DNA of 21,711 nucleotides, from contig CAKSUT010000025.1 in assembly GCA_934502885.1 (NCBI GenBank), forward strand, positions 1 through 21,711, written 5' to 3'. Within the stretch, counting starts at the first letter, position 1. Every line of letters begins with the position of its first letter. A program made the translations under genes and the position numbers. The DNA comes from an uncultured Eubacteriales bacterium (lineage in GTDB: Bacteria > Bacillota > Clostridia > Oscillospirales > CAG-382). The notes under the pieces are model-generated. The model ran no database searches. It saw nothing but the letters and a program-made list of their open reading frames with translations, and was not told the origin of the DNA. This document shows positions 7,008 to 13,907 of this stretch, piece after piece.

Positions 7008-7547
7008 GTCCTTTTCTTGAAAGAAACGTGCGACGCCGCAAAGCGGCTTTCACCAAAAGAACGTGTGGGTGTGTTACTTTCTTGAAAGAAAGTTGCGACG
7101 CAACAAAGTTGCTTTCAGGCGACGCAACAAAGTTGCTTTCGCGAAGAAAATGCTTCGTAAACTCGCATTTTTTCCACATACCATGGAGAAAGTGTGTATT
7201 TCAAATTACGCACTCCCCAAAAGCCTTATCTTTGCGGAATTTAAACGTGGCGGCTTTTTCGTCGCTTTAAATTCCGCAAACGGTGTTGCCCGAATTACAG
7301 TTCCCATAGAGTCTGATGTCAAAAAAATCACGACCCGACGCTTGAATATATGGCGTCGGGTCGCCGTACTGTATTCGGTTAGATGAGTCTTTCCTCACTT
7401 CACGACGGAGTCGTCGACGACGTCGTGCGGCAGTATCTTCAAATTACAATGTAATCTGTCCCATGCAAAACGGAGTTTTGCGTTTTAAAGTCTTTTGGTT
7501 CTTTTCTTCAGAAAAGAACACCCTCGTAACCCTCGCCCGTCGGAGAC
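7008..7547. repeat. Multi-hairpin repeat element, copy A2
   Basis: It starts with GTCCTTTTCTTGAAAG (7008), then CGCCGCAAAGCGGC, a TTACTTTCTTGAAAGAAAG hairpin, and nearly two 24-bp tandem units (7095-7140). A perfect 15-bp stem follows (7231-7245 with 7266-7280), then the 279-bp block 7269-7547 shared with A1, including the hairpin with the TTGAATATATGG loop at 7331-7363 and the terminal 10-bp hairpin. It ends 11 bp before the stop codon of the minus-strand XRE gene. The reading frames inside it are repeat-derived. Confidence 0.85.
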
Positions 7548-7558
7548 CCTTCGCAAGC

Positions 7559-8329
7559 TCACGCCTTGCCTTTCCGTTCGCGGTCGAAGGCGAGGAGGGC
7601 GGCGCAGACGATAATAAGCTGAAAGGCGGCGGCGACGGCGTAGATAAACACAATGCTCTCACTCGGGAACGAAACGTGAAGTGCGGCGGCGGCCGACCAC
7701 GTAAGCGCGCTTATGATGATATGCCGCCACACTCTGCCCCAGCGCAGAGCCGCAAAAATGTACCACACCAAAAGCGATATCACACCGAAGTAAGCCGCAA
7801 TGCGTATGTTCCATACGTCGGCAAGCGACGGCGCAAGCGTGCTGAAAAAGAACACCGTTATTCCGCACAGCGCCCACACCGCAGTTACCGAAATGAGCGT
7901 CATCGCAACGTCGGCAAGAGTCGGTTTGCTTCTGCGCTTTTCTGCCGCACTGCCGAATTTTGTACTCACGTCCGCACTCTCACCTTTGCCGTCGACTGAC
8001 CTTTCGTGAATATCTCCGTCGCTTTCTCCGACTTCGCATGACGGCAAATTCCCGGCGTCGGAGTCTGTCTGCTCATGCTCGCCGACTTTGATTTCGGCGT
8101 CGGAATTTTCGCAGGGGACGTCTGCGCTTATCAGTTCGTTTATCGTCACGCCGAAAATCTTCGCCATAGCAACAAGCGTCTCCGTGTCGGGCATCCCCTC
8201 GGCACGCTCCCACTTCGAGACGGATTTGTCCGAGTAGCAGAGCTTTTCCGCAAGCTCAGACTGCGTAAGTCCCGCCCTTTTTCTGTATGCGGCGATGTTT
8301 TTCGCCACAGTGTTCCTAAGTGTATTCAT
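7559..8329 (-). CDS. XRE-family regulator fused to four membrane helices
   Basis: 256 aa. Residues 1-65 form an HTH_3/XRE DNA-binding domain (LTQSELAEKLCYSDKSVSKWE at about 21-41, then INELISAD). An acidic, low-complexity linker covers about 70-130. Four hydrophobic segments then occupy the C-terminal half (starting near TLADVAMTLISV, IRIAAYFGVISLL, WRHIIISALTWS and IVFIYAVAAAFQ). The architecture indicates a membrane-anchored transcription regulator, a common but little-studied type in Clostridia; signal and targets are unknown. I chose ATG 8329, with GGAGA about 8 bp upstream; an ATG seven codons earlier has no such site. A good promoter lies at 8372-8400, back to back with the promoter of the following gene. 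Confidence 0.85.
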   Translation of the reverse strand: MNTLRNTVAKNIAAYRKRAGLTQSELAEKLCYSDKSVSKWERAEGMPDTETLVAMAKIFGVTINELISADVPCENSDAEIKVGEHEQTDSDAGNLPSCEVGESDGDIHERSVDGKGESADVSTKFGSAAEKRRSKPTLADVAMTLISVTAVWALCGITVFFFSTLAPSLADVWNIRIAAYFGVISLLVWYIFAALRWGRVWRHIIISALTWSAAAALHVSFPSESIVFIYAVAAAFQLIIVCAALLAFDRERKGKA

Positions 8330-8371
8330 TCTCGGTTTCTCCGTTCTCATAAAAGCATCTCTACACCTTGT

Positions 8372-8400
8372 ATTTTACCACATAAGCGCACATATGTCAA
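8372..8400 (-). promoter_or_regulatory. Promoter of the XRE membrane regulator
   Basis: On the minus strand: TTGACA (8400-8395), 17-bp spacer, TAAAAT (8377-8372), about 43 bp before the chosen start codon. Confidence 0.75.
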
Positions 8401-8430
8401 CCCGGGGTGCGAAATTTGCGCCGAAAGCAG

Positions 8431-8501
8431 CTCTACCGATAGTAGAAAACGGCATATCTGCGTGCTTTCAGACTGTTTTACCAAAAAATCACTCTACCGA
8501 T
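8431..8501. promoter_or_regulatory. Paired 10-bp direct repeat between divergent promoters
   Basis: CTCTACCGAT occurs at 8431-8440 and again at 8492-8501, 61 bp apart, roughly six helical turns. The second copy adjoins the -35 box of the trhA promoter. It could be an operator, possibly for the adjacent XRE protein, but nothing beyond position supports that. Confidence 0.35.
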
Positions 8502-8507
8502 TGGGGG

Positions 8508-8536
8508 TTTACAAACAGCGTCCGCCGGTGTACAAT
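8508..8536 (+). promoter_or_regulatory. Promoter of the hemolysin III family gene
   Basis: TTTACA (8508-8513), 17-bp spacer, TACAAT (8531-8536), 71 bp before the ATG. Confidence 0.7.
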
Positions 8537-8607
8537 AACATATGAACCGAAAAGGCGGCGCACGGCGCAACGCAAGGCACAAATAATGCAAACAGGAGGA
8601 ACTTCAC

Positions 8608-9270
8608 ATGGCAAAGCTTAAAGACATAAGCATACCCGTCTACACAAAGGGCGAGGAGATTTTCAATATGACGTCGCACATCGTCGGCGGCGTACTCGGG
8701 GTTGTTGCAACGACGCTCTGCGTCATAAGGGCTGCGCTTCACGGCAACGTTTACGGAGTTGTCTGCGGAGCGGTTTACGGCGCAATGATGATACTTCTCT
8801 ACACTATGTCCAGTACCTACCACGGACTCTACCCATACAGAAATGCAAAGAAGGTCTTCCGTATTCTCGACCACTGCTCGATATTCGTGCTTATCGCCGG
8901 CACGTACACGCCGATGACTCTCTGCACGATGCGGTCGGTAAATGCGCCTTTGGGCTGGACTCTCTTCGGCGTCGTCTGGGGGCTGTCCGCGGTCGGCATA
9001 CTTCTCAATTCGCTTGACCTTAAGCGTTTCGCGAAAATTTCGATGGCGCTGTACATAGGACTCGGCTGGTGCATAATCTTTTCGCTGAAGACCATAATCC
9101 CCGTGCTCGGAGTCGGCGGCATGACATTTCTCGTTCTCGGCGGCGTTCTGTACACGGTCGGCACGCTGTTTTACAAGATAAAGAAGCCGTATATGCACTC
9201 GGTTTTCCACATTTTCATAGTTCTCGGAAGCCTTATGCACTTCTTCTGCGTATACTTTTACGTGATGTGA
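8608..9270 (+). CDS. trhA: Hemolysin III / TrhA family membrane protein (PAQR superfamily)
   Basis: 220 aa with about seven hydrophobic helices, the normal family length. The conserved PAQR metal-site residues are present: SSTYH at 68-72 (Ser68, His72), Asp88 in DHCSIF, and the HSVFH pair His197/His201 in the last helix. Family members are inner-membrane proteins linked to membrane-lipid homeostasis; the historical hemolysin name comes from a Bacillus protein and does not show toxicity. The start ATG 8608 has AGGAGG about 8 bp upstream. It has its own promoter, is divergent from the XRE regulator, and is followed by a separate promoter at 9316, so it is probably monocistronic. Family is certain, role is generic. 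Confidence 0.93.
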   Translation: MAKLKDISIPVYTKGEEIFNMTSHIVGGVLGVVATTLCVIRAALHGNVYGVVCGAVYGAMMILLYTMSSTYHGLYPYRNAKKVFRILDHCSIFVLIAGTYTPMTLCTMRSVNAPLGWTLFGVVWGLSAVGILLNSLDLKRFAKISMALYIGLGWCIIFSLKTIIPVLGVGGMTFLVLGGVLYTVGTLFYKIKKPYMHSVFHIFIVLGSLMHFFCVYFYVM

Positions 9271-9315
9271 GTGTCGGAATTGTAAAAAATTGAAAAAACA
9301 CCTTAAAAAAACAGG

Positions 9316-9344
9316 TTGACAAAAAAGAAAAAATGTGATATACT
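9316..9344 (+). promoter_or_regulatory. Promoter of the HPr-like gene
   Basis: Consensus TTGACA (9316-9321), 17 A-rich bp, TATACT (9339-9344). This is one of the strongest-looking promoters in the window. Confidence 0.8.
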
Positions 9345-9379
9345 AATCCCGTAAATGACAATCTGAAAGGATGACTGCA

Positions 9380-9610
9380 ATGACGACAGCAAACATTAAA
9401 TTATCAACGATAAACGACGTAAGAAATTTCGTGAATACCGTATCGAAATTTGACGCCGAGATCGACCTCAAGTCCGGAAGATATGTTGTGGATGCAAAGT
9501 CCATAATGGGTATTTTCAGTCTCGACCTTGCGTCTCCCATCGAAATGACGATTCACTCCGACGCGCCGGAGAAGATTCTCGAAGAGCTTAAGCCTTTTAT
9601 TGTAGACTGA
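9380..9610 (+). CDS. HPr-like protein lacking the phosphorylatable histidine
   Basis: 76 aa, a little shorter than HPr (85-88). The HPr fold pattern is clear: FVNTVSKFDAEIDL, then a conserved KSIMGIFSLDL segment (40-50) in which Ser41 matches the regulatory Ser46 of HPr. Alignment places Thr10 where HPr has active-site His15, and the surrounding ARPA motif is absent, so it cannot act as a normal phosphocarrier. This resembles the logic of Bacillus Crh, which keeps Ser46 but lacks His15. A role in HPr-kinase/CcpA-type signalling is possible, but no hprK or ccpA is in view. Start: ATG 9380 with GAAAGG at 9-bp spacing; ATG 9371 directly abuts that site. A terminator follows at 9651. Confidence 0.82.
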   Translation: MTTANIKLSTINDVRNFVNTVSKFDAEIDLKSGRYVVDAKSIMGIFSLDLASPIEMTIHSDAPEKILEELKPFIVD

Positions 9611-9650
9611 GCCTTCCGGAGGATTTACACCGAAATTTAAAATTCGAGAG

Positions 9651-9682
9651 ATCCGCGCGCCGAGGTGTGTGCGGATTTTTGC
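9651..9682 (+). terminator. Terminator of the HPr-like gene
   Basis: ATCCGCGCGC (9651-9660) pairs with GTGTGCGGAT (9667-9676), 10 bp with two G-U pairs, followed by a T-rich tract. It separates the HPr-like gene from the FTR-like/thioredoxin pair. Confidence 0.75.
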
Positions 9683-9759
9683 TTTTTCGGCGGATGTCCG
9701 ACAGAGGGAAGAGCTTGCGTAGTAAAAAAACAAGTACAAAGTACGGAGGTCATGAAGAT

Positions 9760-9957
9760 ATGAAAATAAGGCTCAATCCCGACGAGGAAATAGTAAAGAC
9801 GGTGAAAGAGGGACTCAAAGCGAAGGGCGGCTACTGTCCGTGCAGAGTCGGCAAAAGCGAGGACAACAAGTGTATGTGCAAAGAGTTCCGCGATCAGATA
9901 GCGGACGAAAGCTTTGAGGGCTACTGTCACTGTATGCTCTACTACAAAGAGAAATAA
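9760..9957 (+). CDS. Minimal ferredoxin:thioredoxin reductase catalytic-subunit-like protein
   Basis: 65 aa. Three CxC pairs define the FTR beta family: CPC at 26-28, CMC at 38-40 and CHC at 56-58, with the family motif CKEFRDQI and a terminal LYYK. In characterised FTRs four cysteines hold a [4Fe-4S] cluster and two form the redox disulfide that reduces thioredoxin with electrons from ferredoxin. Here the spacing is CxC-9-CxC-15-CxC, unlike the plant enzyme's long-then-short spacing, and the protein is little more than half the plant length, so ligand assignment is tentative. No FTR alpha chain is nearby. ATG 9760 has GGAGGT at 9-bp spacing. The thioredoxin gene follows after 51 bp, supporting a shared job in thiol reduction. 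Confidence 0.85.
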   Translation: MKIRLNPDEEIVKTVKEGLKAKGGYCPCRVGKSEDNKCMCKEFRDQIADESFEGYCHCMLYYKEK

Positions 9958-10008
9958 GTATCCGCTTTGCGGACATAATAAGTAAAAAAACGAAAGGAAT
10001 GATAAAAT

Positions 10009-10323
10009 ATGGCAGAAGTTACGCTTACAAACAACAATTTCAAGAAAGAGGTACTCGACTCCGACATACCGGTGCTTGTAGATTTCTGGGCGACGTGGTG
10101 CGGACCGTGCAAGATGCTCTCGCCGATTATCGCGGAGATCGCGGACGAATACGAGGGCAGGGTCAAGGTCGGCAAGGTTAATGTTGACGACGAGGGCGAG
10201 CTTGCCGCCGAGTACGGCATCGTAAGTATCCCCACTCTCATTCTCTTCAAAAACGGAGAACCCTCCGGCTCTTCTATTGGCTACGTCCCCAAAGAAAGTA
10301 TCGAAACCCTCATAGGCGAATAA
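10009..10323 (+). CDS. trxA: Thioredoxin
   Basis: 104 aa, the classical length, with active site WCGPC at 30-34, buried Asp25 in VLVDFWA, and cis-Pro75 in VSIPTL. It is a cytoplasmic dithiol-disulfide protein that reduces substrates such as ribonucleotide reductase and peroxidases. AAAGGA lies about 10 bp before ATG 10009. It is probably co-transcribed with the FTR-like gene, since only a small hairpin (TCCGC/GCGGA) lies between them. Its reductant may therefore be the FTR-like protein rather than an NADPH-dependent TrxB, which is not in this window. Confidence 0.96.
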   Translation: MAEVTLTNNNFKKEVLDSDIPVLVDFWATWCGPCKMLSPIIAEIADEYEGRVKVGKVNVDDEGELAAEYGIVSIPTLILFKNGEPSGSSIGYVPKESIETLIGE

Positions 10324-10341
10324 GCAAGTGCGAGGGCGATA

Positions 10342-10397
10342 CGAGGGTGTCCCTGCGTTCTTTGGTTGCTTTTTTTCAAGAAAGTAACACACCCTCG
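10342..10397. terminator. Nested hairpin between convergent trxA and mnmG (minimal A-type element)
   Basis: CGAGGGTGT (10342-10350) pairs with ACACCCTCG (10389-10397); inside it GTTGCTTT pairs with AAAGTAAC around a T-rich loop. The sequence TTCTTTGGTT...TTTCAAGAAAG...ACACCCTCG matches the right end of the A1-A3 elements. It lies between two converging genes, so a bidirectional terminator is the simplest reading. Confidence 0.65.
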
Positions 10398-10409
10398 CGT
10401 CCTTTCCGG

Positions 10410-12299
10410 TCACCGTCCGAGCTTAATTAAGAGAACGGAGATATCTGCGGGACTGACGCCGGAGATACGGGACGCCTGACCGATATTTTCGGGACGAACC
10501 GCTGAGAGCTTCTGACGTGCCTCGAGGCGCAGACCGTCTATTGCGTTGTAGTCAAGCTCCCTGGGAATAAGCTTCGACTCAAGCCGCCTGAACTTCTCCG
10601 CTTCGGCGAGCTGACGCTTTATGTAGCCGTCGTACTTCACCTTGACCTCCACCGCTTCGCTCTCACGGAAAGTAAGCTCCGGCCGTGTCGGATCTGCAGC
10701 CGCCATCGCAGCATACGTAATCTCGGGACGCCGCAAAAGCTCCGCCGCCGTAATGCCGCTCTTTACCGGAACCGAACCCAAACTCTCAAGAAGCGGATTT
10801 ACGTCCTTCGGCGACAAAACCGTCTTTTCAAGCCTCGATATTTCGTCGGCTATGCGCCGCTCCTTTTCGAGAAACCTCTCGTACCTCTCGTCTGATATCA
10901 GTCCGTATTTGCGTCCTATCGGCGTAAGTCTTTCGTCCGCATTGTCCTGACGCAGAAGCAGCCTGTACTCCGAACGGGACGTCATCATTCTGTAAGGCTC
11001 TGCCGTGCCCTTGGTCACAAGATCGTCGATAAGAGTGCCTATGTACGCATCGGAACGCCGCAAAACAAGCTGCTCTTTTCCGAGTACAACGCACGCTGCA
11101 TTTATTCCGGCAATAAGTCCCTGCGCCGCCGCCTCTTCGTATCCCGACGTGCCGTTGAACTGACCTGCGCCGAAAAGCCCCGGCAATGCCTTGAACTCAA
11201 GCGTCGGATAAAGAGACAGCGGATCGACGCAGTCGTACTCTATCGCATACGCCGTCCTCATCACCTGTGCGTGCTCAAAACCGCGAAGAGAGTGTATCAT
11301 CTTCATCTGCACGTCCTCCGGCATCGAAGAGCTGAACCCCTGAAGGTAGACCTCCTTCGTCTCACGCCCCATAGGCTCAACGAAAAGCTGATGCCTCTCC
11401 TTGTCCGCAAAGCGCACCACCTTGTCCTCAATGCTCGGACAGTACCGCGGACCTGTTGCCTTTATCTTGCCCGAGTAGAGCGGCGAACGGTGAAGATTTT
11501 CGCGGATTATGCGGTGCGTCTCGGCGTTCGTGTATACAACGCGGCACGGCATTTGGTCAAGTCCCTCGAAACCGTCGCGATCGCGCTCAAAGCACTCCGG
11601 ACGTTCGTCGCCGTACTGCAACTCCATGTCGGTGTAGTCTATGCTGTCGGCGTGGATTCGTGCCGGAGTTCCGGTCTTGAAACGCATGAGCTTCACGCCG
11701 AGTTTCGTGAGAGAGTCCGAAAGGCTGCCGGCAGGGAACATTCCGTCAGGTCCGCCCGAATAGTTTACGTCGCCGACGATTATCTTGCCCTTGAGGTAGG
11801 TTCCCGAACAGATAATAACCGCTTTTACACGCCATTTTGCGCCGAAACGGGTCACAACCGACCACTCCGAGCCGATAGGAGCAATGTCTGTAATCTCGCC
11901 TTGTATCAGCGACAGTCCCTTTTGATTTTCGAGTACGCTCTTCATAACCGTGCGGTACTTCACCCTGTCCTGCTGCATACGGAGAGAATGCACCGCCGGA
12001 CCTTTGCCTCGGTTGAGCATACGGCTTTGCAGGCAGGCGATGTCCGCAACTCTGCCCATTTCGCCGCCGAGAGCGTCTATCTCGCAGACAAGATGTCCCT
12101 TTGCCGTGCCGCCTATCGACGGGTTGCAGGGCATATTGCCCACGGCGTCGAGGTTGAGGGTAAACAGAAGCACCCGACAGCCCATTCTTGCCGCCGCAAG
12201 GGAGGCCTCGATACCGGCGTGTCCCGCACCTATTACGGCTACGTCCGCACTGCCGGCGTCGTATATTATGTTTTCGTCGTTGTTTTGCGTGTCATTCAT
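10410..12299 (-). CDS. mnmG: tRNA uridine-5-carboxymethylaminomethyl modification enzyme MnmG (GidA)
   Basis: 629 aa, full family length. The FAD-binding VAVIGAGHAG lies at 20-29, GidA signature 1 is GPRYCPSIEDK, and signature 2 is GQFNGTSGYEEAAAQGLIA. With MnmE it makes cmnm5 at U34 of tRNAs reading two-codon boxes, using FAD, methylene-THF and NADH. The N-terminus has a poorly conserved extension of about 17 residues before the beta strand. The start ATG 12299 has AAAGGA upstream. In many Firmicutes mnmG follows mnmE and precedes rsmG; here it stands alone, with non-coding DNA upstream and trxA convergent downstream. No defect seen. Confidence 0.97.
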   Translation of the reverse strand: MNDTQNNDENIIYDAGSADVAVIGAGHAGIEASLAAARMGCRVLLFTLNLDAVGNMPCNPSIGGTAKGHLVCEIDALGGEMGRVADIACLQSRMLNRGKGPAVHSLRMQQDRVKYRTVMKSVLENQKGLSLIQGEITDIAPIGSEWSVVTRFGAKWRVKAVIICSGTYLKGKIIVGDVNYSGGPDGMFPAGSLSDSLTKLGVKLMRFKTGTPARIHADSIDYTDMELQYGDERPECFERDRDGFEGLDQMPCRVVYTNAETHRIIRENLHRSPLYSGKIKATGPRYCPSIEDKVVRFADKERHQLFVEPMGRETKEVYLQGFSSSMPEDVQMKMIHSLRGFEHAQVMRTAYAIEYDCVDPLSLYPTLEFKALPGLFGAGQFNGTSGYEEAAAQGLIAGINAACVVLGKEQLVLRRSDAYIGTLIDDLVTKGTAEPYRMMTSRSEYRLLLRQDNADERLTPIGRKYGLISDERYERFLEKERRIADEISRLEKTVLSPKDVNPLLESLGSVPVKSGITAAELLRRPEITYAAMAAADPTRPELTFRESEAVEVKVKYDGYIKRQLAEAEKFRRLESKLIPRELDYNAIDGLRLEARQKLSAVRPENIGQASRISGVSPADISVLLIKLGR

Positions 12300-12335
12300 T
12301 TTTTACAGTCCTTTCGGTAAAAACAGCGTCGGGGT

Positions 12336-12840
12336 TTTAAAAATTGAGAATTGAAAGTGGAGAATGGAGAATTGGGGTGGAAAAGCTCCTGAAGTCGCTT
12401 TGAAATTGAGAATTGAAAGTGGAGAATGGAGAATTGACGTTGAAAAGCTTCGCTTTTCTTCAACACTATACGGTGCGGAATTGGGGCTTGTGCTATAACG
12501 GGAGAGAGGCAATGCGGAATGCGGAATTCATAATTCATAATGCATAATGCATAATTGGCGTGGAAAAGCTCCTGAAGTCGCTTTGAAATTGAGAATTGAG
12601 AGTGGGGAGTTGACGAGGTCAACTCGAGAGAAAATGTACGCTTCGCTGAGTGCTTGCGCACTCACATTTCTCTCCGCTCTCTACACAGCGTTTGTGCGTG
12701 ATTGAACGGTGCGGATTTTGAGGCTGTGCTATAACGGAATGCCGGATTTTCGCCGACCACGAATAATGCGCATTCTCTCGGAGTCTTTGACACAATTCTC
12801 AATTTTCCATTTTCAATTTTCAATTAAAAAAGTGCCTGCT
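12336..12840. repeat. Interspersed repeat family B cluster upstream of mnmG
   Basis: A gene-free stretch. The unit GAGAATTGAAAGTGGAGAAT occurs at about 12346 and 12410, with variants near 12590 and, inverted, at about 12790-12830. Positions 12380-12483 (104 bp) recur at 15024-15127 with about three differences, including the block reading GAAAAGCTCCTGAAGTCGC and a GAAAAGCTTCGCTTTTC hairpin, followed by CGGTGCGGA. Around 12530-12555 there is a short CATAATGCATAATGCATAAT repeat. Reading frames here are repeat artefacts. Confidence 0.85.
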
Positions 12841-12846
12841 TGCCTC

Positions 12847-12875
12847 TTGACAAAGCCGCACCTTTGTGATACAAT
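12847..12875 (+). promoter_or_regulatory. Promoter of a short non-coding transcription unit
   Basis: TTGACA (12847-12852), 17-bp spacer, TACAAT (12870-12875). There is no gene on the plus strand downstream for several kilobases; a terminator comes about 50 bp after the expected start. Confidence 0.75.
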
Positions 12876-12881
12876 ATAAGT

Positions 12882-12965
12882 GAAAGAGGCGAACCTTAAC
12901 GGTTATGCCGCTTTAGGATTATTTTTTAGATAGCCCTAACTTTGGTCGGTGGGGGCTATTTTTTG
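12882..12965 (+). ncRNA. Candidate small RNA (promoter-to-terminator unit)
   Basis: The predicted transcript starts near 12882 and ends at the hairpin ATAGCCC (12930-12936) with GGGCTAT (12953-12959) followed by six T, giving about 84 nt. It contains AGGCGAACCTTAACGG but no start codon followed by a useful frame. The terminator resembles the one at 604-646. From memory, similar terminators follow small hydrophobic toxin genes in Clostridia, so this could be a decayed type I toxin-antitoxin locus; that is weak inference. Confidence 0.45.
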
Positions 12966-12967
12966 TT

Positions 12968-13145
12968 CCTGCGGCACAGCCGCATGAAGAGAAGGACAAG
13001 CTCTGCTTGCACGAAGTTTCGGCTTCGCCGAAGTGAAGTTTTGTGCTTGCGCACAAAGTGAAGCAGACTCTCGGATTTGGCAAAACATCACGATGCGGAG
13101 CATCGCTTCACGTGCCGAAGGCACACTTATCGTGACAAAGTCACA
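12968..13145. repeat. Array of small unrelated hairpins
   Basis: In succession: GCGGCACAGCCGC, CAAGCTCTGCTTG, TTCGGCTTCGCCGAA, TGTGCTTGCGCACA, CGATGCGGAGCATCG, GTGCCGAAGGCAC and GTGACAAAGTCAC. The stems are 5-7 bp and the loops 3-4 nt, each with a different sequence. There is no gene. Confidence 0.8.
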
Positions 13146-13198
13146 CTTAACTCCTGTTTGCCGCCCGGTTTAAAACTGTTTCAATTCATCCTCTTTCA

Positions 13199-13230
13199 GC
13201 CGGGTATTCGCCCGACTTTTTTTTATTTTA
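13199..13230 (+). terminator. Hairpin with long T run
   Basis: CGGGTATTCGCCCG (13201-13214) followed by ACTTTTTTTTATTTTA. It could end the transcript from 12847 if the first terminator leaks. The same bases overlap a minus-strand -10 box and start site. Confidence 0.6.
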
Positions 13231-13253
13231 TCACAACAATCGACAAAATGCAA
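13225..13253 (-). promoter_or_regulatory. Minus-strand promoter converging on the small-RNA unit
   Basis: On the minus strand TTGCAT (13253-13248), 17 bp, TAAAAT (13230-13225). The predicted transcript would begin at the 13201-13214 hairpin and run through the hairpin array, antisense to the 12882-12965 unit. No minus-strand gene is seen before mnmG. Confidence 0.55.
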
Positions 13254-13319
13254 GAATATTTTGTTAATGATGAGATTTTTGTGCTTGTCGTTTGTCGCAC
13301 TTCTACGGTGCGGTATACA

Positions 13320-13574
13320 TAACCCTGCGTTGGGTTCTTTCGGAACGAGCAAGCCCGTTCCCTACAAAGTACCATTGAGAGAATGCAAACTTCGAGCTTC
13401 GTACTCTCAATAAAGCTTGATTTTCACTGAATTTCCCATTGAGAGAGTGCTTGTCCGACAGTCCCTCAGTCCGACGACTGCGTAACGACTTCGTCGTGAC
13501 AGCTCCGGAGGTTGCTGTGCAACCGGATACACAAGAGGAGCCTCGGTAGCTTCGCTACCTCCATGACTACACCC
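13320..13574. other. Gene-free stretch with small hairpins and a 20-bp block shared with the window end
   Basis: GAGCAAGCCCGTTCCCTACA at 13347-13366 recurs exactly, inverted, at 21626-21645. Small palindromes follow (CGACTTCGTCG, GTTGCTGTGCAAC, GGTAGCTTCGCTACC). I find no supported gene. Confidence 0.65.
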
Positions 13575-13885
13575 ATAAAGAAAGTACAAACCTCAAGCTT
13601 CACACTGCCCAAAAAGCCCCTCTTCGCAAAAATGAAATTGTCGAGCTGTGCGAGGCGTTTCATTGCGAACGGTGTTTCCCCGAATTACATTCCCAACAAA
13701 ATCTGATGCCAATCTCATTTTCGACCGAGACTTCGTCGAGGTTGAACGGCGCTTTCTCCGATAAGATGAGTCCTGCCCATTTCACGACGGAGTCTTCGAC
13801 GATGTCGTGCGGTACTACCTCCAAATTACTATAGGATAAAGTTCTTTGGTTCTTTCTTTCAAGAAAGAACACCCCCGTAAGCTCA
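13575..13885. repeat. Diverged multi-hairpin repeat element, copy A3
   Basis: It aligns by eye with the right half of A2: GAACGGTGTTTCCCCGAATT near 13668, ATCTGATGCC, TTTCACGACGGAGTC near 13780, and the terminal hairpin GTTCTTTCTTTCAAGAAAG at about 13851 followed by AACACCC. Many bases differ, but hairpins occur at matching places (13625-13637 with 13658-13667; 13720-13730 with 13736-13746) using different stem sequences. It ends about 23 bp before the stop codon of dusB (minus strand). Confidence 0.75.
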
Positions 13886-13907
13886 CGTAACCGTCAATTC
13901 TCAATTT

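Noticed and set aside
11271..12320. 349-codon plus-strand frame
   Set aside because: Antisense shadow of mnmG.
12296..12661. Minus-strand frames upstream of mnmG
   Set aside because: They translate the interspersed repeat (FSILHFQFSI repeated), not a gene.
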